Assembly: GCF_018326265.1 (NCBI RefSeq)
Contig: NZ_AP023360.1
Location: 722,501 to 786,500, forward strand
Length of the DNA stretch: 64,000 bases
DNA from: Catellatospora sp. IY07-71
GTDB taxonomy: Bacteria > Actinomycetota > Actinomycetes > Mycobacteriales > Micromonosporaceae
Reading direction: 5' to 3'
Numbering within the stretch: the stretch's first letter is position 1; every line of letters starts with the position of its first letter. Of the stretch, positions 55,825 to 64,000 are shown in pieces. The position numbers were made by a program, and so were the translations under genes. The notes below the pieces were generated by a model. It ran no database searches. It was not told where the DNA came from and was given only the letters and a program-made list of their open reading frames with translations.

Positions 55825-55854
55825 ACTCTAACAGTCCCGACGCTCAATGGTCAG
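55825..55854 (-). promoter_or_regulatory. probable promoter of secY-adk-map
   Basis: Minus strand CTGACC (55849-55854), 18-bp spacer, TAGAGT (55825-55830), about 135 bp before the secY TTG. It lies after the rplO terminator at 55950-55984. The rest of 55688-55999 shows nothing else. Confidence 0.5.
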
Positions 55855-55949
55855 GTCTGTGCCGCACATATCTGTGCCAGCCTAGGCCCTGACAGCCGCC
55901 GTGCCCAGTAGGAACGACCTGCGTCCGGGCTCAGGAGCCCTTAGCCGAG

Positions 55950-55984
55950 AGTGGCGCCCGACCAATGGTAGGTCGGGCGCCACT
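55950..55984 (-). terminator. terminator after rplO
   Basis: AGTGGCGCCCGACC and GGTCGGGCGCCACT pair perfectly (14 bp) with a seven-base loop, 15 bp after the rplO stop on the minus strand. It separates the spc-type cluster from secY. Confidence 0.82.
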
Positions 55985-55999
55985 GCTACGGCATTCGCC

Positions 56000-56443
56000 T
56001 TACAGCTCCGTGACGGAGCCGCCGGCGGCAGCGATCTTCTCCTTGGCGGAGGCGCTGAACGCGTGCGCCTTCACCGAGAGCTTCACGCCGCCGAGCTCGC
56101 CGGTGCCGAGCACCTTGACCGGGTGGCCCTTGCGGACCGCACCGGCCTCGGCCAGCTCCAGCGGGCCGATCTCGCCGCCGTTGGGGAACAGCTCGGCCAG
56201 CCGGTCCAGGTTCACGACCTGGAACACGACCTTGAACTTGTTCCGGAAGCCCTTCATCTTCGGAAGCCGCATGTGGATAGGCATCTGCCCACCCTCGAAC
56301 GACGGCTTCACCTGGTAGCGGGCCTTCGTACCCTTGGTACCGCGACCGGCGGTCTTGCCCTTGGAGCCCTCACCACGACCCAGACGGGTCTTGGCGGTCT
56401 TGGCACCGGGCGCCGGGCGGAGGTGGTGGATCTTGATCGTCAT
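56000..56443 (-). CDS. rplO: 50S ribosomal protein L15
   Basis: 147 residues. [58 protein letters not shown] are the glycine-rich N-terminal hallmarks, and [14 protein letters not shown] the C-terminal helix. One-base stop/start overlap (TAATG) with rpmD upstream. Confidence 0.99.
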   Translation of the reverse strand: MTIKIHHLRPAPGAKTAKTRLGRGEGSKGKTAGRGTKGTKARYQVKPSFEGGQMPIHMRLPKMKGFRNKFKVVFQVVNLDRLAELFPNGGEIGPLELAEAGAVRKGHPVKVLGTGELGGVKLSVKAHAFSASAKEKIAAAGGSVTEL

Positions 56444-56625
56444 TACTCAACCTCCTCGACCTTCACGAGGTGGCTGACCGCGAAGATCATGCCCCGAATC
56501 TCGGGACGGTCCTCCTTGACCACCACGTCGTTGATCCGCTTGAGCCCGAGCGAACGCAGCGACTCGCGCTGGTTACGCTTGCGCCCGATCTCAGAACGCA
56601 GCTGGGTCACCTTCAAACGTGCCAT
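56443..56625 (-). CDS. rpmD: 50S ribosomal protein L30
   Basis: 60 residues from the ATG at 56625: [37 protein letters not shown]. Short bacterial L30. It shares one base with both neighbours (TAATG with rpsE and rplO), showing tight translational coupling. Confidence 0.98.
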   Translation of the reverse strand: MARLKVTQLRSEIGRKRNQRESLRSLGLKRINDVVVKEDRPEIRGMIFAVSHLVKVEEVE

Positions 56626-57254
56626 TACGCACCCGCTCCCGCACGCGCGGCCAGCAGCGCGGCCGGCGCGACGTCCTCGACCGGCAGCCCACGGCGGGCC
56701 GCGATGGCCTCCGGGGACTCCAGCATCTTCAGCGCGGCCACGGTGGCGTGCACGATGTTGATCGGGTTCGAGGAGCCGAGGCTCTTCGACAGCACGTCGT
56801 GGATGCCCGCGCACTCCAGCACGGCACGCACCGGGCCGCCGGCGATGACACCGGTACCGGCGGACGCCGGCTTCAGCAGCACGACACCGGCCGCCGCCTC
56901 ACCCTGCACGGGGTGCGGGATGGTGCTGTTGATGCGGGGGACCCGGAAGAAGTGCTTCTTGGCCTCCTCGACGCCCTTGGCGATCGCCGCGGGCACCTCC
57001 TTGGCCTTGCCGTAGCCGACGCCGACGTTGCCCTCGCCGTCACCGACGATGACCAGCGCGGTGAAGCTGAAGCGCCGACCGCCCTTGACGACCTTGGCCA
57101 CGCGGTTGATCGTGACGACCCGCTCGAGGTGCGGGGTCTTCTCGACCGGCGCGTTGCCGCGGCCCTCGCCGCGACCGCGACGCTCGCCGCGACCGCGGCC
57201 CTCGCCGCCCTCAGTGTTACCGGAACCCGTGCCCCGGCGCTGTGGTCCTGGCAT
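56625..57254 (-). CDS. rpsE: 30S ribosomal protein S5
   Basis: 209 residues from the ATG at 57254. The N-terminal ~38 residues are an Arg/Gly/Glu low-complexity extension ([13 protein letters not shown]). The S5 core follows: [56 protein letters not shown]5 helps decoding accuracy and mRNA unwinding. Confidence 0.99.
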   Translation of the reverse strand: MPGPQRRGTGSGNTEGGEGRGRGERRGRGEGRGNAPVEKTPHLERVVTINRVAKVVKGGRRFSFTALVIVGDGEGNVGVGYGKAKEVPAAIAKGVEEAKKHFFRVPRINSTIPHPVQGEAAAGVVLLKPASAGTGVIAGGPVRAVLECAGIHDVLSKSLGSSNPINIVHATVAALKMLESPEAIAARRGLPVEDVAPAALLAARAGAGA

Positions 57255-57271
57255 TATCCCAGCCACCTTTC

Positions 57272-57661
57272 CTAGAACTCGAGTCCAGCACCGCGAGCGG
57301 CCTCCGCCAGAGCCGCGATGCGGCCCGCGTAGCGGTTGCCACCGCGGTCGAAGACGACCTTGGTGATGCCGGCGGCCTTCGCCCGCTCGGCGAGCAGGGC
57401 GCCCACCTTGCCGGCGATGGCGCTCTTGTCGCCCTCGGCGCCCTTGATCGAGGCGTCCATGCTCGAGGCGGACACCACGGTGTGACCCTTGGTGTCGTCC
57501 ACGATCTGGACCCAGATGTGGCGCAGGGTGCGGTTGACGACCAGGCGGGGGCGCTCGGCGGTGCCGCTGAGGTTGCGGCGGATCCGGAAGTGCCGACGCG
57601 CCTTGCCGACGGCCCGCTTGGCGGCGACGCCGTTGCGGCGCTTGAGCAGCGTGGCGGTCAC
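57272..57661 (-). CDS. rplR: 50S ribosomal protein L18
   Basis: 129 residues from a GTG at 57661 overlapping the rplF stop (GTGA). [60 protein letters not shown]. Binds 5S rRNA. Confidence 0.99.
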   Translation of the reverse strand: MTATLLKRRNGVAAKRAVGKARRHFRIRRNLSGTAERPRLVVNRTLRHIWVQIVDDTKGHTVVSASSMDASIKGAEGDKSAIAGKVGALLAERAKAAGITKVVFDRGGNRYAGRIAALAEAARGAGLEF

Positions 57662-58209
57662 TTCTTACCTGCCTTTCCAGCCTTACCGGCCTTACGGCGG
57701 ATGACCTCGCCCTGGTACTTGACGCCCTTGCCCTTGTAGGGCTCCGGCGGGCGGATCTTCCGGATGTTGGCGGCAACCTCACCGACGAGCTGCTTGTCGA
57801 TGCCGGAGATGTGGAACAGCGTCGGCTTCTCCACCGCGAAGGTGATGCCGGCCGGCGGGTTCACCACGACGGGGTGCGAGAACCCGAGCGCGAACTCGAG
57901 GTCGGAACCCTTGGCGGTGACACGGTAACCGGTGCCGTTGATCTCCAGGCTCTTCTTGTACCCGTCGGTGACGCCGACGATCATGTTGGCGACCAGGGTA
58001 CGAGAGAGACCGTGCAGCTCCTTGGCGCGGCGCTCGTCGTTGGGGCGGGTGACCAGCAGCTCGCCGTTCTCCCCGCGCTCCGCGACGATCGGCTCGCTCA
58101 GCGTGTGCTCGAGCGTGCCCTTGGGGCCCTTGACCTTGACGGTCTGGCCATCGATGGTGATCTCGACGCCGGAAGGCACCGGGATCGGCTTACGTCCGAT
58201 TCGCGACAT
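57658..58209 (-). CDS. rplF: 50S ribosomal protein L6
   Basis: 183 residues. [56 protein letters not shown], and the RNA-binding C-terminus [16 protein letters not shown]. Last residues are lysine/glycine-rich ([10 protein letters not shown]). Coupled to rplR. Confidence 0.99.
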   Translation of the reverse strand: MSRIGRKPIPVPSGVEITIDGQTVKVKGPKGTLEHTLSEPIVAERGENGELLVTRPNDERRAKELHGLSRTLVANMIVGVTDGYKKSLEINGTGYRVTAKGSDLEFALGFSHPVVVNPPAGITFAVEKPTLFHISGIDKQLVGEVAANIRKIRPPEPYKGKGVKYQGEVIRRKAGKAGKAGKK

Positions 58210-58221
58210 TGCAGACCTTCC

Positions 58222-58629
58222 TCACCAGACGTAGGCGAGGACTTCCCCGCCCACCCCGCGCTTACGGGCCTGCCGGTCGGTGAGCAGCCCCTGAGACGTC
58301 GAAATGATCGCCACACCCAGACCGCCCAGAACACGGGGCAGCTCGGGCGACTTGGCATATACCCGGAGGCCGGGCTTGGAGACGCGCCGGATGCCGGCCA
58401 GGCTCCGCTCCCGGTTCGGGCCGAACTTCAGCTCGACGATCAGGCTCTTGCCGACGGCACCCTCGGCGGGCTCCTCGACGGACCAGGCGGCGATGTAGCC
58501 CTCGGCCTTGAGGACCTCGGCGACGTTGGCCTTGATCTTCGAGTAGGGCATCGTCACCCGGTCGTGGTACGCCTGGTTGGCGTTGCGCAGACGCGTGAGC
58601 ATGTCTGCAATCGGGTCGGTCATCGTCAT
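58222..58629 (-). CDS. rpsH: 30S ribosomal protein S8
   Basis: 135 residues. [73 protein letters not shown]. Start ATG at 58629, or ATG two codons later. Central 16S domain binder. Confidence 0.99.
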   Translation of the reverse strand: MTMTDPIADMLTRLRNANQAYHDRVTMPYSKIKANVAEVLKAEGYIAAWSVEEPAEGAVGKSLIVELKFGPNRERSLAGIRRVSKPGLRVYAKSPELPRVLGGLGVAIISTSQGLLTDRQARKRGVGGEVLAYVW

Positions 58630-58699
58630 TGTTTATCAGCCTTTCTCGCCGCGGTTCCCGGTGTCACACCGGGCCTACGGCGAAGGGGAAGCCTTGGAT

Positions 58700-58885
58700 T
58701 TACCAGGAAGCCTTGGACACGCCGGGCAGCTCACCGCGGTGAGCCATCTCCCGGACGCAGACCCGGCAGAGACCGAACTTGCGGTAGACCGCCTTCGGCC
58801 GGCCGCACTTCTGGCACCGGGTGTACGCGCGCACCGCGAACTTCGGCTTGGCCGCAGCCTTGATGATCAGCGCCTTCTTGGCCAT
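58700..58885 (-). CDS. rpsN: 30S ribosomal protein S14, zinc-binding type
   Basis: 61 residues from the ATG at 58885: [40 protein letters not shown]. Two C-x2-C pairs make it the zinc (type Z) form. It ends GVSKASW. Four bases downstream of rplE. Confidence 0.98.
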   Translation of the reverse strand: MAKKALIIKAAAKPKFAVRAYTRCQKCGRPKAVYRKFGLCRVCVREMAHRGELPGVSKASW

Positions 58886-58889
58886 GTGC

Positions 58890-59459
58890 TCAGTTCTCCT
58901 TGAACGGGAAGCCCAGGAGCTTGAGCAGCGCCCGGCCCTCATCGTCGGTGGTGGCGGTGGTCACGAGCGTGATGTCCATGCCCCGCACCGCGTCGATCCG
59001 GTCCTGGTCGATCTCGTGGAAAACCGACTGCTCGGTCAGACCGAAGGTGTAGTTGCCGTGCCCGTCGAGCTTGCGGCCGTCGAGACCGCGGAAGTCGCGG
59101 ATACGCGGCAGCGCGATCGACAGGAGCCGGTCCAGGAACTCCCACATGCGGTCGCCGCGAAGGGTGACCTTCGCGCCGATCGGCATACCCTCACGCAGCT
59201 TGAACTGCGCGATGGACTTGGTCGCCTTACGGATCTGCGGCTTCTGGCCGGTGATCGCGGTGAGGTCCTTGACCGCACCGTCGATCTTCTTCGAGTCACG
59301 GGCCGCCTCACCGACGCCCATGTTGACCACGATCTTCACCAGGCCCGGCACCTGCATCGGGTTGGCGTAGCCGAACTGCTCGCGCAGCTGGCCGACCACC
59401 TCGTTGCGGTAGCGCTCCTTCAGACGCGGCAGCGTCTTGGTCTCGGTCGCCGTCGTCAT
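58890..59459 (-). CDS. rplE: 50S ribosomal protein L5
   Basis: 189 residues. [80 protein letters not shown] at 59459 shares a base with the rplX stop (TGATG); a GTG one codon earlier is possible. 5S rRNA binder. Confidence 0.99.
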   Translation of the reverse strand: MTTATETKTLPRLKERYRNEVVGQLREQFGYANPMQVPGLVKIVVNMGVGEAARDSKKIDGAVKDLTAITGQKPQIRKATKSIAQFKLREGMPIGAKVTLRGDRMWEFLDRLLSIALPRIRDFRGLDGRKLDGHGNYTFGLTEQSVFHEIDQDRIDAVRGMDITLVTTATTDDEGRALLKLLGFPFKEN

Positions 59460-59770
59460 CACAGCTCCTTGCCGGTGCGACGGGAGATGCGAACCTTCAC
59501 ACCGTTCTCGTCGACCTTGTAGCCCACGCGCACGGGCTGGCCGTCCTCGACCACCATCACGTTGGAGACGTGAATCGGCGCCTCCTGGGTGACGATGCCG
59601 CCGGTCTTGGCGCCCCGCTGGGTGGTGCGGATCTTCTCGTGCTTGGTGATCCGGTTAACGCCCTCGACCAGGACCTTCTCGGTACGGGGGTAGGCCGCGA
59701 TGACCGTACCCTCCTTGCCCTTGTCCTTGCCGGCGATGACCTTGACCTTGTCGCCCTTCTTGACCTTCAT
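59459..59770 (-). CDS. rplX: 50S ribosomal protein L24
   Basis: 103 residues from the ATG at 59770, ten bases behind GGAGG; a GTG at 59776 overlapping the rplN stop would add two residues. [20 protein letters not shown] (KOW motif), [29 protein letters not shown]. Assembly initiator of the large subunit. Confidence 0.98.
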   Translation of the reverse strand: MKVKKGDKVKVIAGKDKGKEGTVIAAYPRTEKVLVEGVNRITKHEKIRTTQRGAKTGGIVTQEAPIHVSNVMVVEDGQPVRVGYKVDENGVKVRISRRTGKEL

Positions 59771-59772
59771 GG

Positions 59773-60141
59773 TCACAGCACCTCCGGGGCAAGGCTGATG
59801 ATCTTCATGAAGCGCTTGTCCCGCAGCTCACGGCCGACCGGGCCGAAGATGCGGGTACCGCGCGGGTCGCCACCGTCCTTGATGATGACAGCGGCGTTCT
59901 CGTCGAAGCGGATGTACGAGCCGTCCGGACGGCGCCGCTCCTTGACGGTGCGAACGACGACGGCCTTGACGACGTCGCCCTTCTTCACACCGGCACCGGG
60001 GATGGCGTCCTTGACGGTGGCCACGATGACGTCGCCGATGCTCGCGTAGCGCCGACCCGAACCACCGAGAACGCGGATGCACAGGATTTCCCGGGCACCC
60101 GTGTTGTCGGCGACTCGCAGTCGCGACTCCTGCTGGATCAC
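59773..60141 (-). CDS. rplN: 50S ribosomal protein L14
   Basis: 122 residues from a GTG at 60141. [80 protein letters not shown]. First gene of the spc-type half, preceded by an unusually long, hairpin-rich gap to rpsQ. Confidence 0.99.
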   Translation of the reverse strand: MIQQESRLRVADNTGAREILCIRVLGGSGRRYASIGDVIVATVKDAIPGAGVKKGDVVKAVVVRTVKERRRPDGSYIRFDENAAVIIKDGGDPRGTRIFGPVGRELRDKRFMKIISLAPEVL

Positions 60142-60166
60142 GTCAACTCCTGTATGTCTGCCGGTT

Positions 60167-60237
60167 CTCCGCCCGCCCGGGGGACGGGCGGAGCCTGGCG
60201 GAACTCGAACCGCCCGGGACGCCCTGGTGGGCGTCCC
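60167..60237 (-). terminator. hairpin pair at the S10/spc boundary
   Basis: CTCCGCCCG/CGGGCGGAG (60167-60175, 60185-60193) and GGGACGCC/GGCGTCCC (60216-60223, 60230-60237), with a third CGGCCG/CGGCCG stem near 60258-60272, fill most of the 152-bp rpsQ-rplN gap. All other gaps in rplB-rplO are short. They may attenuate or be processing sites. Confidence 0.6.
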
Positions 60238-60293
60238 GACCGGCTATCTGATCTTCGGCCGCTAGGCGGCCGGCGAACCTGCCGGAGGCAGGG

Positions 60294-60572
60294 TCACTTG
60301 GCCTTCTCGAGGATCTCCACGACCCGCCACCGCTTGGTGGCGGACAGCGGACGGGTCTCCATGAGCAGCACCCGGTCGCCGATGCCGCACGCGTTCTGCT
60401 CGTCGTGCGCCTTCAGCTTGCTGGTACGGCGCAGGACCTTGCCGTACAGCGCGTGCTTGACCCGGTCCTCGACCGCCACGACGACGGTCTTGTCCATCTT
60501 GTCGCTGACGACCAGACCCTCACGTACCTTACGCCGGTTCCGCTCGACTGCGTTCTCGTTGGTCTCGCTCAT
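60294..60572 (-). CDS. rpsQ: 30S ribosomal protein S17
   Basis: 92 residues. [60 protein letters not shown]. Last gene of the S10-type half; rpmC ends five bases upstream. Confidence 0.99.
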   Translation of the reverse strand: MSETNENAVERNRRKVREGLVVSDKMDKTVVVAVEDRVKHALYGKVLRRTSKLKAHDEQNACGIGDRVLLMETRPLSATKRWRVVEILEKAK

Positions 60573-60577
60573 GTTCC

Positions 60578-60808
60578 CTACGCCACCTCAGTCGGCGCGG
60601 CCGAGAGCCCGAGCTCACGTTCGCGCATGATCGTGTAGATCCGGGCGATCTCGCGGCGCACCACGTCCAGCCGACGGTTGTTGTCCAGCTGGCCGGTCGC
60701 ACCCTGCACGCGGAGGTTGAACAGCTCCGCCTTGGCCTCCCGCAGCTTCGCGATCAGTTCCTCGGTGGAACTCTCGCGCAGCTCGGCCGCCTTGGTACCG
60801 GCTGCCAT
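60578..60808 (-). CDS. rpmC: 50S ribosomal protein L29
   Basis: 76 residues from the ATG at 60808 (TGATG with rplP stop; GTG one codon earlier possible). [56 protein letters not shown]. It lies at the peptide exit and docks trigger factor and SRP. Confidence 0.98.
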   Translation of the reverse strand: MAAGTKAAELRESSTEELIAKLREAKAELFNLRVQGATGQLDNNRRLDVVRREIARIYTIMRERELGLSAAPTEVA

Positions 60809-61233
60809 CACGCCTCACCCACTTCGCGCTTCACGATTCGGCACTTCATCGGGAGCTTGTGGATCGCGCGGCGCATGGCCTCACGAGCAGTCTCCTCGTT
60901 CGGGAACGCCATCTCGAAGAGAATGCGGCCCGGCTTGACGTTCGCCACCCACCACTCCGGCGAGCCCTTACCCGAACCCATCCGGGTCTCGGCGGGCTTC
61001 TTGGTCAGGGCCTGGTCCGGGAAGACCGTGATCCAGACCTTGCCACCACGACGGATGTGACGGGTCATGGCGATACGCGCCGACTCGATCTGCCGGTTGG
61101 TCACGTACGCCGGCTCCAGCGCCTGAATGCCGAACTCGCCGAACACCACCCGGTTGCCGCCCTTGCTCCGACCGGAACGGTCGGGGTGATGCGGCTTGCG
61201 GAAGCCATTCGGAGGCTTACGCGGCATCAGCAT
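60808..61233 (-). CDS. rplP: 50S ribosomal protein L16
   Basis: 141 residues: [80 protein letters not shown]. Helps place A-site tRNA. Three bases separate it from rpsC. Confidence 0.99.
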   Translation of the reverse strand: MLMPRKPPNGFRKPHHPDRSGRSKGGNRVVFGEFGIQALEPAYVTNRQIESARIAMTRHIRRGGKVWITVFPDQALTKKPAETRMGSGKGSPEWWVANVKPGRILFEMAFPNEETAREAMRRAIHKLPMKCRIVKREVGEA

Positions 61234-61236
61234 TGT

Positions 61237-62067
61237 TCAGCCCTCCTGCTCAACCGCCGCGGCCGGAGCCGCGTCGGCGTTGTCCTTGGTGAGCTCCGCG
61301 GCGGCCGCACGGCCGGCCTCGGTGCCGGCACCGGTCGTGCCGGTGGCACCCGAACGGCCACGGCGCGGCCGCTCGGACCGCTCGCCGCCACGGCCTTCAC
61401 GGCGCTGGCGGCCCGGGGCCTCGGCCGGGGTCTCGCGACCCGGCACGGCGTCACCCTTGTAGATCCAGACCTTCACGCCGATCCGGCCGAAGGTGGTACG
61501 GGCCTCGAAGAAGCCGTACTCGATGTTGGCGCGCAGCGTGTGCAGCGGCACCCGACCCTCACGGTAGAACTCCGTGCGGCTCATCTCAGCGCCGCCGAGA
61601 CGGCCGGAGACCTGCACCCGGATGCCCTTGACCATGGGGTTCTTCATGGCCGACTGGATCGCCTTGCGCATCGCCCGGCGGAACGCCACGCGGCCCGAGA
61701 GCTGCTCGGCGATGCCCTGCGAGACCAGCTGAGCGTCCGACTCGGGGTTCTTGACCTCGAGGATGTTCAGCTGGACCTGCTTCTTGGTGAGCTTCTCGAG
61801 CTCGCCGCGCAGGCGCTCGGCCTCCGCACCCTTCCGGCCGATGACGATGCCCGGCCGGGCGGTGTGGATGTCGATGCGGACCTTGTCCCGGGTGCGCTCG
61901 ATCTCGACCTTGGAAATGCCGGCGCGCTCCAGGCCCTTGGCCATCATGCGGCGGATCGCGACGTCCTCGCCGATGTAGTCCTTGTAGAGCTTGTCCGCGT
62001 ACCAGCGGGACTTCCAGTCGGTCGAGATGCCGAGCCGGAACCCAATCGGGTGGACTTTCTGACCCAT
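61237..62067 (-). CDS. rpsC: 30S ribosomal protein S3
   Basis: 276 residues. [22 protein letters not shown] domain with [40 protein letters not shown] [22 protein letters not shown]-terminal ~60-residue extension rich in Arg, Gly, Ala and Glu exceeds the enterobacterial protein, as in other actinobacteria. TAATG overlap with rplV. Confidence 0.99.
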   Translation of the reverse strand: MGQKVHPIGFRLGISTDWKSRWYADKLYKDYIGEDVAIRRMMAKGLERAGISKVEIERTRDKVRIDIHTARPGIVIGRKGAEAERLRGELEKLTKKQVQLNILEVKNPESDAQLVSQGIAEQLSGRVAFRRAMRKAIQSAMKNPMVKGIRVQVSGRLGGAEMSRTEFYREGRVPLHTLRANIEYGFFEARTTFGRIGVKVWIYKGDAVPGRETPAEAPGRQRREGRGGERSERPRRGRSGATGTTGAGTEAGRAAAAELTKDNADAAPAAAVEQEG

Positions 62068-62540
62068 TACTTGGTCTCCTCCTGCTCGGCGGCCTCAACC
62101 TCGGGCTTCTCGGCGGCCTTGGCGGCCTTGGCCGGAGTGGCCTTCGCGGCGGCGGTGGCCTTGCGGACCGGCGCCTTCGGCGCGACTGCCTCCACCTCGA
62201 CGGTGATGTGGCAGGTGCGCTTGCGGATCCGGTACGCCCGGCCCTGCGCCCGCGGCCGGAACCGCTTCAGCGTCGGGCCCTCGTCCACGTACGCGGCGCT
62301 GACCAGCAGCGCGTCCGGGTCGAGCCGCTCGTTGTTCTCAGCGTTGGCGATGGCGCTGGCCAGCACCTTGTAGACCGGCTCGCTCGCCGCCTGCGGCGCG
62401 AACTGCAGCACCGTCAGTGCCTCCTTCGCGGGCAGACCGCGGACGAGGTTGACCACACGGCGCGCCTTGCTGGCGGACAGGCGCACGTGGCGGGCGACCG
62501 CACGGGCGCCCGGCGCGGCCTGCGCGTCATTCGTAGGCAT
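62067..62540 (-). CDS. rplV: 50S ribosomal protein L22
   Basis: 157 residues. [60 protein letters not shown] (hairpin lining the exit tunnel). A C-terminal Ala/Lys/Glu extension of about 40 residues follows. Confidence 0.99.
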   Translation of the reverse strand: MPTNDAQAAPGARAVARHVRLSASKARRVVNLVRGLPAKEALTVLQFAPQAASEPVYKVLASAIANAENNERLDPDALLVSAAYVDEGPTLKRFRPRAQGRAYRIRKRTCHITVEVEAVAPKAPVRKATAAAKATPAKAAKAAEKPEVEAAEQEETK

Positions 62541-62574
62541 CGTGTTTCCCCTAAATCCTTTAAACGGTCCGCCG

Positions 62575-62856
62575 TCAGCGACGGCGACTCTTCCGGTCGT
62601 CCTTCTCGTGACCCTTGAACGTGCGGGTCAGGGCGAACTCGCCGAGCTTGTGCCCGACCATCGCCTCCGACACGAAGACCGGGACGTGCTTGCGCCCGTC
62701 GTGCACGGCGATCGTGTGACCCAGCATCTCCGGGACGATCGTCGAACGCCGCGACCAGGTCTTGATGACGTTCTTGGTGCCCTTCTCGTTCTGCACTTCC
62801 ACCTTCTTGAGCAGGTGGTCGTCGATGAAGGGGCCCTTCTTCAGGCTGCGAGGCAT
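62575..62856 (-). CDS. rpsS: 30S ribosomal protein S19
   Basis: 93 residues: [60 protein letters not shown]. Pairs with S13 at the head. Sixteen bases downstream of rplB. Confidence 0.99.
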   Translation of the reverse strand: MPRSLKKGPFIDDHLLKKVEVQNEKGTKNVIKTWSRRSTIVPEMLGHTIAVHDGRKHVPVFVSEAMVGHKLGEFALTRTFKGHEKDDRKSRRR

Positions 62857-62872
62857 CTGTCAGCTCTCCCTA

Positions 62873-63712
62873 TTACCCGCGCTTGCGGGTGGCGTAGCGG
62901 CGGCGGACGATCAGCTTGTCGCTCGCCTGGCCCTTGCGGCGGGTGCGACCCTCGGGCTTGCCCTTCGGGTTCACCGGGTGACGACCACCAGAGGTCTTAC
63001 CCTCACCACCACCGTGCGGGTGGTCGACCGGGTTCATCGCGACACCACGGACGGTCGGGCGCTTGCCCTTCCACCGCATGCGGCCGGCCTTACCCCAGTT
63101 GATGTTCGACTGCTCGGCGTTGCCGATCTCGCCGACGGTCGCGCGGCAGCGCACGTCGACCTTGCGGATCTCACCCGACGGCATACGCAGCGTGGCGTAG
63201 TCGTCCTCGCGGCCCAGCAGCTGGATGCCGACGCCGGCCGAGCGGGCCAGCTTGGCACCGCCGCCCGGACGCAGCTCCACGCAGTGCACGGTCGTACCGA
63301 CCGGGATGTTGCGCAGCGGCAGGTTGTTGCCCGGCTTGATGTCCGCACCCGGACCCGACTCGATCGGGTCGCCCTGCTTCAGGTCCTTCGGCGCCACGAT
63401 GTAGCGCTTCTCGCCGTCCACGTAGTGCAGCAGCGCGATACGGGCGGTGCGGTTGGGGTCGTACTCGATGTGCGCGACCTTGGCCGGGATGCCGTCCTTG
63501 TCCACCCGCTTGAAGTCGATCAGACGGTACTGACGCTTGTGACCGCCGCCCTGGTGCCGCGTGGTGATGCGGCCGTGAACGTTACGGCCGCCCTTCTTCG
63601 GCAGCGGGACGACGAGCGACTTCTCCGGCGTCGACCGGGTGACCTCGGCGAAGTCGGCGACGCTGGAGCCGCGGCGACCCGGCGTCGTCGGCTTGTACTT
63701 ACGGATACCCAT
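62873..63712 (-). CDS. rplB: 50S ribosomal protein L2
   Basis: 279 residues. [58 protein letters not shown] [19 protein letters not shown], and [20 protein letters not shown] with the His near the peptidyl-transferase centre. rplW lies 15 bases upstream. Confidence 0.99.
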   Translation of the reverse strand: MGIRKYKPTTPGRRGSSVADFAEVTRSTPEKSLVVPLPKKGGRNVHGRITTRHQGGGHKRQYRLIDFKRVDKDGIPAKVAHIEYDPNRTARIALLHYVDGEKRYIVAPKDLKQGDPIESGPGADIKPGNNLPLRNIPVGTTVHCVELRPGGGAKLARSAGVGIQLLGREDDYATLRMPSGEIRKVDVRCRATVGEIGNAEQSNINWGKAGRMRWKGKRPTVRGVAMNPVDHPHGGGEGKTSGGRHPVNPKGKPEGRTRRKGQASDKLIVRRRYATRKRG

Positions 63713-63727
63713 TGTCTTCTATACCCC

Positions 63728-64000
63728 TCAGCTCACCGGTCCGCCGAAGGCGTCGATGCGGTCGCCCTCGGCGAGCTTCACCATCGCGCGCTTCGTCGCC
63801 TTGCGCTGACCCCAGCCGGTGCGGGTGCGCTTGCGCTTGCCCTCGCGGTTGAGCGTGTTCACGGTCAGCACCCGGACGTTGAAGATCTGCTGAATAGCGA
63901 TCTTGATCTGGGTCTTGTTCGCGTCCGGGTGCACCAGGAAGGTGTACCAGTTGCGGTTCAGCTCGCCGTAGCTCTTCTCAGAGACCACCGGAGCGACGAT
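63728..64000 (-). CDS. rplW: 50S ribosomal protein L23 (partial, N-terminus outside window)
   Basis: The frame is open from the window edge for 90 codons: [60 protein letters not shown]. The first visible codons read IVAPV, the usual start region of L23, so only about ten residues are missing. L23 sits at the tunnel exit and binds trigger factor and SRP. Confidence 0.98.
   Translation of the reverse strand: MVAPVVSEKSYGELNRNWYTFLVHPDANKTQIKIAIQQIFNVRVLTVNTLNREGKRKRTRTGWGQRKATKRAMVKLAEGDRIDAFGGPVS

Overview
The window is high-GC actinobacterial chromosome. Gene order (rplW...rplO, secY-adk-map, infA-rpmJ-rpsM-rpsK-rpsD-rpoA-rplQ, truA; rplM-rpsI-glmM-glmS; tsaB-rimI-tsaD), dominant G/C third positions, GTG/TTG starts and leaderless start sites all fit Actinomycetota. 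I infer the family Micromonosporaceae, but the sequence alone does not prove genus or species. No rRNA, tRNA, CRISPR array, prophage or complete insertion sequence was seen.

Layout. 0-2.8 kb: a heterodimeric ABC exporter pair (the first gene runs off the left edge; the second has a degenerate nucleotide-binding domain). 2.8-9.1 kb: HAD hydrolase, small hypothetical protein, the t6A genes tsaD-rimI-tsaB on the minus strand, and alr, alpha/beta hydrolase and tsaE on the plus strand. 9.1-13.8 kb: DUF559 protein, bifunctional nnr, acpS, amidohydrolase. 14-16.1 kb: a two-gene ESX-like/DUF1023 unit preceded by a DnaA-box cluster. 16.1-21.3 kb: glmS, an MmpS-like protein, glmM, rpsI, rplM. 21.6-32.8 kb: nitrate/nitrite assimilation (narK, nasA, FAD reductase, nirB, nirD, HemD-winged-helix regulator), interrupted by a nitroreductase/MarR pair and a MazF-type toxin-antitoxin pair. 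32.9-35.6 kb: a membrane protein and two paralogous lipoproteins. 35.7-41.9 kb: thiamine operon thiO-thiS-thiG-(thiE/tenI)-thiD-thiC under one TPP riboswitch, plus a separate canonical thiE. 42-48.5 kb: secreted GH18 chitinase, ABC-F protein, RsmC-like methyltransferase, proline-rich membrane protein, truA. 48.6-64 kb: the ribosomal protein super-operon read leftwards, ending in rplW cut by the right edge.

How the genes work together. NarK imports nitrate, NasA with its FAD/[2Fe-2S] partner reduces it to nitrite, and NirBD reduces nitrite to ammonium; the HemD-like/winged-helix protein at the end is the likely local regulator. ThiO makes the glycine imine for ThiG/ThiS, ThiC makes HMP, ThiD phosphorylates it and ThiE joins the halves. 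GlmS and GlmM feed UDP-GlcNAc, Alr supplies D-alanine.

The most unusual content is non-coding. There are three families of dispersed palindromes at gene ends, two matching 78-bp start-codon-delivering repeats, and a series of 13-25 codon mini-ORFs that fill gaps between operon genes with overlapping stop and start codons.
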